Shown: positions 38,466 through 48,130 of the stretch, piece by piece
Numbering within the stretch: position 1 is the stretch's first letter
How the letters are laid out: each line of letters begins with the position of its first letter
Assembly (NCBI RefSeq): GCF_004354085.1
Contig: NZ_SMSE01000003.1
Location: 310,001-374,000, forward strand
DNA length: 64,000 nt
DNA from: Seongchinamella unica
Lineage (GTDB): Bacteria; Pseudomonadota; Gammaproteobacteria; Pseudomonadales; Halieaceae
Reading direction: 5' to 3'
Notes under the pieces: generated by a model
Databases searched by the model: none
What the model was told of the DNA's origin: nothing
What the model saw: only the letters and a program-made list of their open reading frames with translations
Program-made: the position numbers and the translations under genes

Positions 38466-38864
38466 CTATTGCTCCTCTGCGCTATCGTCGCGCAGACCCA
38501 GCTCACGGTCTGAATCCGCCGCCTTGCGGATCAGTTCTTCCAGGTCGCGGCCGCGGCCAACGCTGGAATCAAAGTAAAAGCGCAGCTGCGGCACCATGCG
38601 CATGCTGCTGTCACGCGACAGCTGGCTGCGCAGGAAACCGGCCGCCTTGTTCAGGGCTGCGGTGGATTCACTGGCTTCCTCGGCGGAATTTGCGCTCATG
38701 GAAGTATAGTAAACCCGGGCGTGACCCAGATCGCGGCTGACGTCCACGCCGGTAATGCTGACCATCCCAACCCGGGGATCTCGCACCTCGTGCTGGATCA
38801 GCGCGGCCAGCTCCCGCTGCAGGTAATCTGCAACGCGCTGGGTACGGGCGTATTCCTTGGCCAT
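38466..38864 (-). CDS. rbfA: Ribosome-binding factor A
   Basis: A 132-residue KH-like protein that matures the 5' end of 16S rRNA. The opening RTQRVADYLQRELAALIQHEVRDPR and the GMVSITGVDVSRDLGHARVYY strands (given in pieces: LIQHEVRDPR, VSRDLGHARVYY) match RbfA. The tail is acidic and slightly extended. It lies 21 bases after infB and is followed by truB. Confidence 0.95.
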   Translation of the reverse strand: MAKEYARTQRVADYLQRELAALIQHEVRDPRVGMVSITGVDVSRDLGHARVYYTSMSANSAEEASESTAALNKAAGFLRSQLSRDSSMRMVPQLRFYFDSSVGRGRDLEELIRKAADSDRELGLRDDSAEEQ

Positions 38865-38885
38865 TCAGTCCGGGGAAATCGCCGC

Positions 38886-41588
38886 CTACAGGGAGCGGGC
38901 GATTTCCTTCACCTCGTAGACTTCGATCTGGTCACCCTCCTTCACATCGGTGTAGTTCTTCACCCCGATACCGCACTCCATACCGTTGCGCACCTCGTTG
39001 GCGTCGTCCTTGAAGCGACGCAGCGACTCCAGTTCGCCCTCGTAAATCACCACGTTGTCACGCAGTACACGGATCGGCTTGGAACGGTAAACCGTGCCTT
39101 CAGTGACCATACAGCCGGCAATCTGGCCAAATTTCGGCGAGCGGAACACATCGCGCACTTCGGCGATACCGAGGATTTCCTCCCGCAGCTCCGGTGCCAG
39201 CATACCGGTCAAGGCAGCCTTCACGTCATCAATCAGGTCGTAGATCACGTTGTAGTAACGCAGGTCCACGCCCTCGTTCTCGATCAGCCTGCGCGCGGCA
39301 TTGTCTGCGCGCACGTTAAAGCCGAAGATCACCGCACCGGAGGTAATGGCCAGGGTTACGTCGGTCTCGGCAATACCACCGACACCCCCGGCAACCACAT
39401 TCACCTGTACTTCCTCGTTGCCAAGGTCCATCAGGGCGTTCTGGATCGCTTCCAGGGAACCGCGCACGTCGGCCTTGACCACCACATTGAGGGTCTTGCG
39501 CTCGCCGGCGGTCATGCTCTCGAACATGTTGTCCAGCTTGGCCGCCTGCTGACGGGCCAGCTTGGTGTCCCGGCTCTTTTCCTGACGGAAATCGGCGATC
39601 TCGCGAGCCCGCTTTTCACTCTCCACGGCGGCGAACTGATCACCCGCATCGGGGGTGCCGTCCAGGCCCAGAATCTCCACCGGGATAGACGGGCCCGCTT
39701 CCTCGATAGGCTCGCCGTTTTCGTCCAGCATGGCGCGCACGCGGCCATATTGCAGTCCGGCGAGGACGATGTCTCCCTTACGCAGGGTACCGCTCTGGAC
39801 CAGCAGGGAAGCGACGGAACCACGGCCCTTGTCCAGCCGCGATTCGATCACAATACCCTGGGCCGGCACATCCCTGGGCGCCTGCAGTTCCAGCAATTCC
39901 GCCTGCAGCAGAACCGCTTCCAGCAGCTCGTTAATGCCCTCACCGGTGTGAGCCGATACGGGTATGAACTGGGTGTCACCGCCCCACTCTTCAGGAATCA
40001 CGTCCTTGGCGGCCAGCTCGTTCTTGACCCGCTCGGGATCCGCACCTTCCTTGTCCATCTTGTTAATGGCCACAATCAGCGGCACTTCCGCGGCGCGGGC
40101 GTGGTTGACCGCTTCCTCGGTCTGGGGCATTACACCATCGTCGGCGGCAACCACCAGGATGACAATGTCCGTGCTCTTGGCACCGCGGGCACGCATCGCG
40201 GTAAAGGCCGCGTGTCCCGGGGTATCCAGAAAAGAGATCATGCCGTGGTCGGTATCCACGTGGTAGGCACCAATGTGCTGGGTAATACCACCCGCTTCGC
40301 CCGAAGCCACGTGGCTCTTGCGAATATAGTCCAACAGTGACGTCTTGCCGTGGTCCACGTGACCCATAACGGTGACCACGGGTGCGCGCGGCTCGGGCGT
40401 ACCTTCGTCGGCACTCTGGGCCAGGGTTTCTACCAGGCTTTCTTCCAGCGCATCGGCACTGACAGTCTTGGCCTTGTGGCCCATCTCCTCGACCACCAGG
40501 ATCGCGGTATCCTGGTCGATCATCTGGTTGATGGTGGCCATGACACCCAGCCCCATCAAATGCTTGATCACTTCGCCGGCCTTCACCGACATCTGCTGAG
40601 CCAGTTCGCCGACCGAGATCATATCGCCAACGGCAACTTCCACCGCCTTCTTCTCAGTCGGCAGCTCAAAGCCGTGCTTGGAGTGCTCCTCGTGGGTCGC
40701 TTTCAGCTTCTTGCGACCGCGACGGCGGGCCATACCCGACTCGGCGCGATCGAGGTCGGACAGTGACAGGTTGTGGCCTCGCTGCTTGCCGCGACCCGGG
40801 GGCCTGTCCAGGCGGCCATGTTTCTTCTTGCGCTGCTCGCTGGCAGGAGTGGCGGGCGCCTCATGCAGGCGCTTGGGACGCTTGATGGTGTCCTGTGGCG
40901 TGGCGGCTGCCTCTTTGGCCTTGGCTTCCGCTTCCGCCTTCTTGCGGGCTTCCTCTGCCTTACGCGCTTCCAGCGCGACCTTGCGCGCAGCCGTTTCTTC
41001 CTCTTCCTGCTTCTTGCGACGTGCGGCTGCCCGCTGACGCAGAATTTCAGGGTCAACGTTGGCCAGATCTTCCTCTTCTTCCTCAGGCTCTGGCACAAAT
41101 TCGGGCTCGGACTTTGCCGCAGTCGCTTCTTCCTCAGCCTTGACCGCTTCCGCTACCGCTTTGGCCTCTGCCTCGGCTGCCGCCGCTTCTGCTTCGGCGC
41201 GCTCCGCCTCTGCAGCTTCCGCTGCAACCGCAGCGGCCTCTTCCGCCTCCTTGGCCGCCTCTTTCGCCGCCTCGGCGGCGAGCTCTGCCGGGTCACGCTT
41301 GACGTAGGTGCGCTTCTTGCGCACTTCCACGTTCACCGTCTTTTTGCCCTGGGACCCGGAGGTCTTCAGGGTACTCAGGGTTTTCCTTTTCAGCGTAATC
41401 CGCTTGGGCGTGTCCGTAGACTCGCCGTGGCTACGCTTCAGATAGGCCAGCAGTGTCTGCTTGTCCTCATCCGATACAGCCTGATCCGCTTCTGTGTGGG
41501 GTAAGCCCGCTTCTTTCATCTGCGTCAGCAGACGTTCGGCGGATGCACCCACGACTTCTGCGAGTTGCTGTACTGTCACTTGCGCCAT
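38886..41588 (-). CDS. infB: Translation initiation factor IF-2
   Basis: A 900-residue GTPase that brings initiator tRNA to the 30S subunit. The N-terminus has the IF2_N fold ([11 protein letters not shown]), then about 130 residues (about 100-230) very rich in Ala, Glu, Lys and Arg, as in other gammaproteobacteria. The G domain starts near residue 402: [24 protein letters not shown]. Domains II-IV follow. It lies in the same transcript as its own ligand, the initiator tRNA gene. Confidence 0.97.
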   Translation of the reverse strand: MAQVTVQQLAEVVGASAERLLTQMKEAGLPHTEADQAVSDEDKQTLLAYLKRSHGESTDTPKRITLKRKTLSTLKTSGSQGKKTVNVEVRKKRTYVKRDPAELAAEAAKEAAKEAEEAAAVAAEAAEAERAEAEAAAAEAEAKAVAEAVKAEEEATAAKSEPEFVPEPEEEEEDLANVDPEILRQRAAARRKKQEEEETAARKVALEARKAEEARKKAEAEAKAKEAAATPQDTIKRPKRLHEAPATPASEQRKKKHGRLDRPPGRGKQRGHNLSLSDLDRAESGMARRRGRKKLKATHEEHSKHGFELPTEKKAVEVAVGDMISVGELAQQMSVKAGEVIKHLMGLGVMATINQMIDQDTAILVVEEMGHKAKTVSADALEESLVETLAQSADEGTPEPRAPVVTVMGHVDHGKTSLLDYIRKSHVASGEAGGITQHIGAYHVDTDHGMISFLDTPGHAAFTAMRARGAKSTDIVILVVAADDGVMPQTEEAVNHARAAEVPLIVAINKMDKEGADPERVKNELAAKDVIPEEWGGDTQFIPVSAHTGEGINELLEAVLLQAELLELQAPRDVPAQGIVIESRLDKGRGSVASLLVQSGTLRKGDIVLAGLQYGRVRAMLDENGEPIEEAGPSIPVEILGLDGTPDAGDQFAAVESEKRAREIADFRQEKSRDTKLARQQAAKLDNMFESMTAGERKTLNVVVKADVRGSLEAIQNALMDLGNEEVQVNVVAGGVGGIAETDVTLAITSGAVIFGFNVRADNAARRLIENEGVDLRYYNVIYDLIDDVKAALTGMLAPELREEILGIAEVRDVFRSPKFGQIAGCMVTEGTVYRSKPIRVLRDNVVIYEGELESLRRFKDDANEVRNGMECGIGVKNYTDVKEGDQIEVYEVKEIARSL

Positions 41589-41640
41589 GCAATCTTCTCC
41601 TCGATACCCTGTTTTCCAGTGTCTGCCCTACCGCAGCCGC

Positions 41641-43134
41641 TTACTCTTCAGCCTCGGCAAACCAGGGTGCACGTGCGGTCATAATCAACTCACCCGCACG
41701 CTCTTCTGTCATATCTTCAATATCCATCAGGTCTTCAACGCCCTGTTCCGCCAGATCTTCCATGGTGATAATCTCGCGGCTGGCCAGGATGTAGGCCAGA
41801 TGACGGTCCATACCGTCCATTTCCAGCAGGTCCTGCGCCGGCTCGTTGGCCCCGAGCTGTTCCTCCGAAGCGATTGCCTGGGTCAGCAGTGCGTCCTTGG
41901 CCCGCGCGCGCAGTTCCTCGGCGATATCCTCGTCGAAGCCGTCGATGGCTGTCATTTCTTCCAGCGGCACGTAGGCAACTTCCTCGAGCGTCGTGAAACC
42001 CTCTTCCACCAGGATCTCGGCCACATCCTCGTCCACATCCAGTTGTTCACAGAACACCCCGATCACCTGGCCAGCTTCCGCCTCGTGTTTCTCGGCGGCT
42101 TCTTCCAGGCTCATGACGTTAATCGTCCACTGGGTCAGTTCACTGGCCAGGCGCACGTTCTGCCCTGAGCGACCGATAGCCTGAGCCAGGTTGTCCTCGG
42201 ACACGGCCACATCCATGGTGCCGGAGTCTTCGTCCACCACGATGGACTCAACCTCGGCAGGCGCCATGGCGTTAATCACCAGCTGCGCCGGGTTGTCGTC
42301 CCAGAGGACGATATCCACTCGCTCATTGTCGAGTTCGTTGGATACCGCCTGGACCCTGGAGCCGCGCATACCCACACAGGCGCCGACCGGGTCGATACGC
42401 TGGTCGTTGGTTTTCACGGCAATCTTGGCACGCGAACCGGGATCGCGGGCCGCAGCGCGGATCTGGATCACTTCCTCGGAGATTTCCGGCACCTCGATCT
42501 TGAACAGCTCGATCAGCATTTCCGGGCAGGCGCGGCTGAGTATCAGCTGCGGGCCACGGGATTCGGTGCTGATTTCCTTGAGGATGGCACGGACCCGGTC
42601 GTTGACCCGGAAGGTTTCACGTCCCACCAGTTCGCCGCGGGGCAGCAGGCCCTCGGCGTTGTTGCCCAGGTCCACTATGACGTTGTCGCGGGTGACTTTC
42701 TTGACACTGCCGGCAACCAGTTCACCAACGCGGTCCATGTACTGTTCAACCACCTGGGCACGCTCTGCATCACGCACCCGCTGGACAATCACCTGTTTGG
42801 CGGTTTGCGCGGCAATGCGGCCGAAGCCGACATTTTCTATCACTTCCTCGTAGATATCGCCGGGCTGCAGCGAAGGATCTTTTTCCGCCGCTTCCTCGGT
42901 GGTGAACTGGGTACCCAGCAGGGCCAGTTCATCGTCGGGCACAACCAGCCAGCGGCGCCTGGTGACATAGTCGCCGGTTTCACGGTCAATAGTGACCTCG
43001 ATATCGGACTCTTCGTCGTAGCGCTTCTTGGTCGCTGTGGCCAACGCCAGCTCGATCGCCTCGAAGATGATGTCCTCGGACACCCCCTTCTCGTTGGATA
43101 CAGCCTCCGCTACAAGCAGAATTTCCTTTGTCAT
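41641..43134 (-). CDS. nusA: Transcription termination/antitermination protein NusA
   Basis: A 497-residue NusA acting in pausing, termination and antitermination. The N-terminal polymerase-binding domain ([16 protein letters not shown]), the S1 domain, two KH domains ([23 protein letters not shown]) and two C-terminal acidic repeats are visible. The length and order match E. coli. It sits between rimP and infB, each gap under 60 bases. Confidence 0.97.
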   Translation of the reverse strand: MTKEILLVAEAVSNEKGVSEDIIFEAIELALATATKKRYDEESDIEVTIDRETGDYVTRRRWLVVPDDELALLGTQFTTEEAAEKDPSLQPGDIYEEVIENVGFGRIAAQTAKQVIVQRVRDAERAQVVEQYMDRVGELVAGSVKKVTRDNVIVDLGNNAEGLLPRGELVGRETFRVNDRVRAILKEISTESRGPQLILSRACPEMLIELFKIEVPEISEEVIQIRAAARDPGSRAKIAVKTNDQRIDPVGACVGMRGSRVQAVSNELDNERVDIVLWDDNPAQLVINAMAPAEVESIVVDEDSGTMDVAVSEDNLAQAIGRSGQNVRLASELTQWTINVMSLEEAAEKHEAEAGQVIGVFCEQLDVDEDVAEILVEEGFTTLEEVAYVPLEEMTAIDGFDEDIAEELRARAKDALLTQAIASEEQLGANEPAQDLLEMDGMDRHLAYILASREIITMEDLAEQGVEDLMDIEDMTEERAGELIMTARAPWFAEAEE

Positions 43135-43163
43135 CTCTAGCCTCGCCAGTTCAGGTCCCGCAC

Positions 43164-43619
43164 TCAGATGCGGGGTTGTACGCGCGCTTTTTCAATAGCG
43201 CTGTGGGGCAACAGGTACTCGTGGTCATCCACCTGCACAACCACGTCCTCGCCCTCTATCCCTTTCAATACGCCTTTAAACTTGCGCCTTCCCTCGAAGG
43301 CGCTGCGCAGGCGCAGTTCTATCATCTCCCCGGCATAGGCCGGGAACTGCTCCAGCTTGAACAACAGTCGGTCCATGCCGGGAGAGGAAACCTCCAGGGT
43401 GTAGTCCCCGGTAATCGGGTCCTCCACGTCCAGCACGCTGCTCACCTGTTCACTGACAGCAGCGCAGTCGTCCACGGAGATACCGTCCTCGTGCTCAATG
43501 TAAATGCGCAACAGTGTGTGTCTGCCCTGGGACAGGTACTCAATACCCCACAGCTCGAAACCCATGGCTTCGACGGTCGGGGCCAGCAAGTGCTGAAGCT
43601 GTTGTTCTTTACTTGCCAC
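43164..43619 (-). CDS. rimP: Ribosome maturation factor RimP
   Basis: A 151-residue 30S-assembly factor. The start [20 protein letters not shown], the [18 protein letters not shown] core and the SSPGMDR motif typify RimP. I prefer GTG at 43619, which gives MASKEQQLQ and the usual length. A TTG at 43637, six codons earlier, is the alternative. It is preceded by two hairpins that separate it from tRNA-fMet. Confidence 0.92.
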   Translation of the reverse strand: MASKEQQLQHLLAPTVEAMGFELWGIEYLSQGRHTLLRIYIEHEDGISVDDCAAVSEQVSSVLDVEDPITGDYTLEVSSPGMDRLLFKLEQFPAYAGEMIELRLRSAFEGRRKFKGVLKGIEGEDVVVQVDDHEYLLPHSAIEKARVQPRI

Positions 43620-43642
43620 GCCGGCACTTTTCTCCAAGTACG

Positions 43643-43698
43643 AAAAGCCCCATATAGGAGCTTTTCTTCACATACGAAAAAGCCCCTAAAAAGGGGCC
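43643..43698 (-). terminator. Tandem terminators between tRNA-fMet and rimP
   Basis: On the minus strand the first hairpin, GCCCCT-TTTT-AGGGGC followed by TTTTT (43677-43698), is a clear intrinsic terminator. A second, AAAAGCTCC-TATAT-GGGGCTTTT (43643-43665), comes about 35 bases later. The segments around them (TTCTTCAC, ACGAAAA, GCCCC) repeat, suggesting a local duplication. They would lower read-through from the tRNA into rimP-nusA-infB. Confidence 0.78.
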
Positions 43699-43739
43699 TC
43701 TTCTTCACGTCGCCAGTTTAGGAGCAGGCGACGTATTGT

Positions 43740-43816
<77 letters not shown>

Positions 43817-43897
43817 TCAATACTTCCTCGCTGTGAAAGCCCCTTGGCGATCACATTGGGTCGGTCTCGTCATCCCGGCCCAAATTCGAGGCTGTGC

Positions 43898-43926
43898 ATT
43901 ATAGGTATCGACCCCAGCCGGGTCAA
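43898..43926 (-). promoter_or_regulatory. Strong sigma-70 promoter of tRNA-fMet and the rimP-nusA-infB operon
   Basis: A -35 TTGACC (43921-43926) and a perfect -10 TATAAT (43898-43903), spaced 17 bases, lie about 82 bases before the tRNA 5' end. The GC-rich bases after the -10 (GCACAGCC) resemble the discriminators of stable-RNA promoters under stringent control. Confidence 0.8.
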
Positions 43927-44007
43927 CCGCAACGGGAACTCTTTTTTCAGGGAATCCCCCGTCACCCCGCGGCGCCGATTACGGCTGGCTTATGCGGGCA
44001 GACACCA

Positions 44008-45003
44008 TCAGCGATTCACATCCACAACCAGACGGCCCGCCACTTCGCCGGCCAGGATTTTTGCTGCCAGCGCGGGGACTTCTGACATGGCCACGGTTTT
44101 CGAGAGGCTGGCCAGGTGCTCACGATTCATGGTCGCAGCCAGGGCATCCCAGGCCCGCTGGCGACGCTGCTGGGAAGCCTGTACCGAGTCGATACCCCGC
44201 AGGGTCACCCCCCGGAGAATAAATGGCATCACCGATGAAGCCAGGCCGGCGCCGCCGGCGAGACCACAGGCGGTGACCACGCCCTCGTATTTCGTTTGTG
44301 CAATCGCGGTTGCCAGCACCTTGTCACCGACCGTATCGACTACCCCGGCCCACAGTTCTTGCTCCAGGGGCTTGCAGTCACGGGCCAGCTCCTGCCGGGG
44401 AACCAGCGCCGCTGCGCCCAGCCCCCTGAGGAACTCACCCTGCTCGTCGACCCGGCCGGTGCTGGCATGGACCTCATAACCCAGTCCGGCCAGCAGCGAG
44501 ACCGCTACGGTGCCCACGCCACCGGCAGCGCCGGTAACCAATACCGGGCCATCTTCCGGCTTTACCCCCAGATCCTGCAGCCCCTGAACACAAAGCATCG
44601 AGGTATAGCCGGCCGTTCCCAGCGCCATGGTTTCGTAAGCGCTCATGCCGTCAGGTATGCGCACGATCCATTCCGGCCGGATTCGCTGCTTCTGGCTGTA
44701 GCCGCCATTGTGCACCTCTGACAAGCCATAGCCGTTGACCAGCACCTGATCCCCGGGTCGGTAAGCGGAGTCCGAAGACTCCACGACTGTGCCGGCCAGA
44801 TCAATACCGCAGATCAGGGGCAGCCTGCGGCAGATTGGGGCCGCGCCACTGACCGCCAATCCATCCTTGTAGTTGATGGTGGAGTAAGCCACGTCCACCA
44901 GTACCGGCTCGTCCGGCAGGTCGACCAGATCCATGGATTTGAATTGCGCGACGGTCTTACCGTCCACTTCTTCTGCGACAATGGCGTTAAATGATGCAGA
45001 CAT
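44008..45003 (-). CDS. acuI: Zinc-free alcohol dehydrogenase-type quinone oxidoreductase, YhdH/AcuI family (acrylyl-CoA reductase)
   Basis: A 331-residue NADPH-dependent medium-chain reductase. The N-terminal STINYKDGLAVSG, the nucleotide loop VTGAAGGVGTVAVSLL and the C-terminal GRLVVDV match YhdH/AcuI, which reduces acrylyl-CoA to propionyl-CoA; AcuI is linked to DMSP breakdown in marine bacteria. I set the start at 45003 (AGGAG before the ATG); the frame runs on upstream only through the repeats. It interrupts the usual tRNA-Leu to tRNA-Met order. Confidence 0.88.
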   Translation of the reverse strand: MSASFNAIVAEEVDGKTVAQFKSMDLVDLPDEPVLVDVAYSTINYKDGLAVSGAAPICRRLPLICGIDLAGTVVESSDSAYRPGDQVLVNGYGLSEVHNGGYSQKQRIRPEWIVRIPDGMSAYETMALGTAGYTSMLCVQGLQDLGVKPEDGPVLVTGAAGGVGTVAVSLLAGLGYEVHASTGRVDEQGEFLRGLGAAALVPRQELARDCKPLEQELWAGVVDTVGDKVLATAIAQTKYEGVVTACGLAGGAGLASSVMPFILRGVTLRGIDSVQASQQRRQRAWDALAATMNREHLASLSKTVAMSEVPALAAKILAGEVAGRLVVDVNR

Positions 45004-45124
45004 ATTGCTCTCCTGAATGAGCCAAGGGGCTACATGATAGATGCGGCGGCTGGGACTGTATATGGGACCAAAGCCAAACCCGCAGGGCAAAACAAGGCCG
45101 CTGATCAGGAGTTCTTTATGATAA

Positions 45125-45451
45125 TGGTGCCGAAGGCGGGACTTGACCGGGCCGCGCAGGTCCGCACGAGCACCGCAAAGCGGCTGCGGCTCAACGCGAA
45201 AGGGCCTCTCGCCTGAGAAGCCCTTTGTGATAATGGTGCCGAAGGCGGGACTTGACCGGGCCGCGCAGGTCCGCACGAGCACCGCAAAGCGGCTGCGGCT
45301 CAACGCGAAGGGGCCTCTCGCCTGAGAAGCCCTTTGTGATAATGGTGCCGAAGGCGGGACTTGACCGGGCCGCGCAGGTCCGCACGAGCACCGCAAAGCG
45401 GCTGCGGCTCAACGCGAAAGGGCCCCTCGCCTGAGAAGCCCTTTGTGATAA
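45125..45451 (-). repeat. Three 109-bp tandem repeats carrying the 3' end of tRNA-Leu
   Basis: Units begin at 45125, 45234 and 45343; the tRNA itself begins in the same register at 45452, so the period is exactly 109. Each unit has the last 22 bases of tRNA-Leu, with CCA, and a CGCACGAGCA element that also occurs in the tRNA T-arm region. Units differ at only one or two bases. On the minus strand each tRNA-like end is followed by a hairpin, AAAGGGC(T)TCTC-AGGC-GAGAGGCCCTTT in outline. The open frames of 60 codons within them follow from the repeat and are not genes. Confidence 0.92.
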
Positions 45452-45537
45452 TGGTGCCGAAGGCGGGACTTGAACCCGCACGAGCATAGCTCACTACCCC
45501 CTCAAGATAGCGTGTCTACCAATTCCACCACTTCGGC
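45452..45537 (-). tRNA. tRNA-Leu (GAG)
   Basis: An 86-base tRNA with long variable arm, read on the minus strand, with encoded CCA. The acceptor arm pairs GCCGAAG with CTTCGGC. The anticodon GAG is in the loop TTGAGGG (anticodon at 45501-45503). It begins seven bases after the secG stop, so it is cut from a shared transcript, as with secG-leuU in E. coli. Confidence 0.96.
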
Positions 45538-45544
45538 GTGTCTG

Positions 45545-45937
45545 TTAATCCAGTTGCGGCAGGTCCCCCTCGGTCTCTACCTCTGGGCTGCCCACGGCGG
45601 CCGGCAGGTCGTCTTCGACCACCGGCAGCTCTTCCTCAACAGAGGCTTCCCCAGCCTGCATTGCGGCGGGCGGAATATCAATACCCAGATCGTTCACCGG
45701 CCGGGAGGCGTTGCTGGCGACCAGGGCCAGACCAAAACTGGTGGCGAAGAACAAGACCACCAGCCATGCGGTCGCCTTGGTCAGCACGTTGCCGCTGCCG
45801 TCTGAGCCAAACAGGGTCTGCGACGCGCCGGCACCGAAGGACGCACCCATGTCGGCGCCCTTACCCTGCTGCAGCATAATCAGGCCGATGATGGCCAGTG
45901 CTACCAGCAGGTGTACAACCAAAATAATCTGTTCCAT
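45545..45937 (-). CDS. secG: Preprotein translocase subunit SecG
   Basis: A 130-residue inner-membrane subunit of SecYEG that assists protein export. Two membrane helices (about residues 3-22 and 54-75) flank the conserved LMLQQGKGADMGASFGAGAS region (LQQGKGADMGASFG). The C-terminal tail is acidic and Pro-rich, common in this group. It lies between tpiA and tRNA-Leu. Confidence 0.95.
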   Translation of the reverse strand: MEQIILVVHLLVALAIIGLIMLQQGKGADMGASFGAGASQTLFGSDGSGNVLTKATAWLVVLFFATSFGLALVASNASRPVNDLGIDIPPAAMQAGEASVEEELPVVEDDLPAAVGSPEVETEGDLPQLD

Positions 45938-45967
45938 TTTTCCTCTGTCCCTCCGGGACGTCTGCGA

Positions 45968-46711
45968 TCAGGCAGCTGCGTTGCAGATTGCCTGGAAATC
46001 TTCGGCTACCAGGGCCGCACCGCCCACCAGGGCGCCATCTATGTCCGCCTGGGCGAACAACTCACCGGCATTGCCGGGCTTGACACTGCCGCCATAAAGC
46101 AGGCGGGTCGCATCGGCATTCACGCCGGTGACACCGGCCAGTTCGGCGCGAATGAAAGCGTGTATGTCCTGGGCCTGCTCCGGTGTTGCCGTCAGTCCGG
46201 TTCCTATCGCCCACACCGGTTCGTAGGCGATGACCAGGCCATCCAGCTTCGAGTGACCATCAAGGGCACCGGCCAACTGGGCCGCCACCACCGCCTCTGC
46301 CTCGCCGGCCTCGCGCTGCTCCCGGGTCTCACCCACGCAGAGCACCGGCTTAAGGCCCGCTTCGATTGCTGCCGCAAGCTTGGCAGAAATCAGGCTATCG
46401 CTCTCATTGTGGTAAGCCCGGCGCTCGGAGTGACCCAGGATTACCCAGTCGCAACCGAGGTCAGCCAACATGGTCGCTGCCACTTCACCGGTATAGGCGC
46501 CAGCTTCGGCGTGACTGCAATCCTGCGCGCCCACCCCAATGGCGGAACCGGCACAGAGCTCCAGGGCCTGCGCCAGATGCACGTAGGTGGGGCAAACGGC
46601 GACTTCCACGGTATCGGCAATGTCGCTGGCCAGCAGCGCACCCAACAGGGTACCGACACTTTCCCGGGAACCGTGCATCTTCCAGTTACCTGCTACCAGC
46701 GGCTGACGCAT
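45968..46711 (-). CDS. tpiA: Triose-phosphate isomerase
   Basis: A 247-residue TIM-barrel enzyme interconverting dihydroxyacetone phosphate and glyceraldehyde-3-phosphate. AGNWKMHG (catalytic Lys), WVILGHSERR (catalytic His) and IAYEPVWAIGTG (catalytic Glu) are intact, as is the phosphate loop YGGSVKPGN. Start at ATG 46711 with GGAG seven bases before; the frame is open ten codons more without homology. Pseudomonas also has glmM-tpiA-secG. Confidence 0.97.
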   Translation of the reverse strand: MRQPLVAGNWKMHGSRESVGTLLGALLASDIADTVEVAVCPTYVHLAQALELCAGSAIGVGAQDCSHAEAGAYTGEVAATMLADLGCDWVILGHSERRAYHNESDSLISAKLAAAIEAGLKPVLCVGETREQREAGEAEAVVAAQLAGALDGHSKLDGLVIAYEPVWAIGTGLTATPEQAQDIHAFIRAELAGVTGVNADATRLLYGGSVKPGNAGELFAQADIDGALVGGAALVAEDFQAICNAAA

Positions 46712-46780
46712 ATTATCTCCGGGCCAAAAAAGCGGCGGCAATCTTACCCAAGATACCCCGCGCTGGCAAGAAACCGATTA

Positions 46781-48130
46781 TCACCCGAGAATCCGCTCGA
46801 CTTCGGCGGCCAGTCCCTCACACAGGCGCTGCACCTCAGCCGCATCCTCACCTTCTATCATTACCCGCACCACTGGCTCGGTACCGGAGGGCCGCAGGAG
46901 CACCCTGCCCCGCTCACCCAGTTGCTGCTCTATGTCAGCGACCGCAATATCGATACCCGGGTAGGCAGACAAATCGACCTTACCGCTGGCTTGCACATTG
47001 ATCATGGTCTGCGGGTACTTGGTCATGCCCGCACGCAGTGTTGCCAGGCTTTCCCCGGCGTCGCGAACCGCCCGCAGCACCTGCAGGGCGGCGACGATTC
47101 CGTCACCCGTGGTGGTGATATCGCTACAGATGATATGGCCGGATGACTCGCCGCCCAGGTGCCAGCCCTCCGCTTCCATCCGTTCCTTGACGTAGCGGTC
47201 GCCCACCTGGGCCCGCACCAACCTCAGTCCCTCCTTGCGCAGGGCGATCTCGGTGCCGAGATTGGTCATCAGGGTACCCACCACCCCGGCATCACTCTCA
47301 CCGGACGCAAGGCGGTGGCGGGCAATGATGTAGATCAGCTCATCACCGTCAACCAGCTCTCCCCTGGCGTCGACGAACAATACCCGGTCGCCGTCACCAT
47401 CGAAGGCAATACCCAGATCTGCCCCCGTGTCTTTAACCAGGGCAGCCAGGGCATCGGTGTCGGTGGAACCCACGCCCTCGTTGATATTGAAGCCATCGGG
47501 TTGCACCCCGAGGCTGATGACCTCCGCACCCAGCTCGGAAAACACGCTGGGGGCAATGTGGTAGGTGGCACCATGGGCACAGTCCACTGCCAGGCGCATC
47601 CCGCGCAGGTTAAACCCTTCCGGAACGGTCGATTTACAGAATTCGATGTAGCGGCCGGCGGCGTCAACCACCCGCACGACCTTGCCAATATCCCGGGAAC
47701 CCACCGTCTCCAGCGGCTTCTCCAGCTCTTCCTCTATAGCCAGCTCAACCTCGTCGGGAAGTTTGGAACCGCTGGCAGAGAAAAATTTGATGCCATTGTC
47801 CTGAAAGGGATTATGGGAGGCGCTGATCACGATGCCGGCGTCCGCCGCCTGGGTCCGGGTCATCAACGCCACGGCGGGGGTTGGCATGGGGCCCAACAGT
47901 TTCACGTCGACACCGGCCGCCACCAGCCCCGCCTCGAGGGCAGATTCGAACATGTACCCCGAAACCCGGGTGTCCTTGCCGATAATCACTGTGCAGCGGT
48001 CGTCACTGGCGGCCAGGCGGGTGAATACCCGGCCACAGGCCCAGCCGAGTTTGAGCATGAAGTCCGGAGTGATGGCACCTTCGCCCACTGCACCGCGGAT
48101 ACCATCGGTGCCGAAATATTGTCTTGTCAT
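46781..48130 (-). CDS. glmM: Phosphoglucosamine mutase
   Basis: A 449-residue mutase converting glucosamine-6-phosphate to the 1-phosphate for peptidoglycan and lipopolysaccharide. FGTDGIRG, the phosphoserine loop [15 protein letters not shown], the metal loop DGDGDR and the C-terminal [12 protein letters not shown] are complete. The start ATG overlaps the folP stop (ATGA), which fixes it; an open frame ten codons upstream lacks similarity. Confidence 0.97.
   Translation of the reverse strand: MTRQYFGTDGIRGAVGEGAITPDFMLKLGWACGRVFTRLAASDDRCTVIIGKDTRVSGYMFESALEAGLVAAGVDVKLLGPMPTPAVALMTRTQAADAGIVISASHNPFQDNGIKFFSASGSKLPDEVELAIEEELEKPLETVGSRDIGKVVRVVDAAGRYIEFCKSTVPEGFNLRGMRLAVDCAHGATYHIAPSVFSELGAEVISLGVQPDGFNINEGVGSTDTDALAALVKDTGADLGIAFDGDGDRVLFVDARGELVDGDELIYIIARHRLASGESDAGVVGTLMTNLGTEIALRKEGLRLVRAQVGDRYVKERMEAEGWHLGGESSGHIICSDITTTGDGIVAALQVLRAVRDAGESLATLRAGMTKYPQTMINVQASGKVDLSAYPGIDIAVADIEQQLGERGRVLLRPSGTEPVVRVMIEGEDAAEVQRLCEGLAAEVERILG

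Noticed and set aside
38721-40340. A 539-codon open frame opposite infB
   Set aside because: It is an antisense shadow of the IF-2 G domain, with low-complexity His/Leu/Gly composition.
45034-45494. Repeated frames of 60-98 codons in the tRNA-linked repeats, and the N-terminal extension of acuI
   Set aside because: They result from the repeat sequence and contain tRNA-derived bases; the true acuI start is at 45003 with a good ribosome site.
45125-45537. CRISPR array or prophage attachment site at the 109-bp repeats
   Set aside because: There are no unique spacers; units are contiguous and near identical. No integrase or phage gene is nearby, so att remnants are possible but unsupported.
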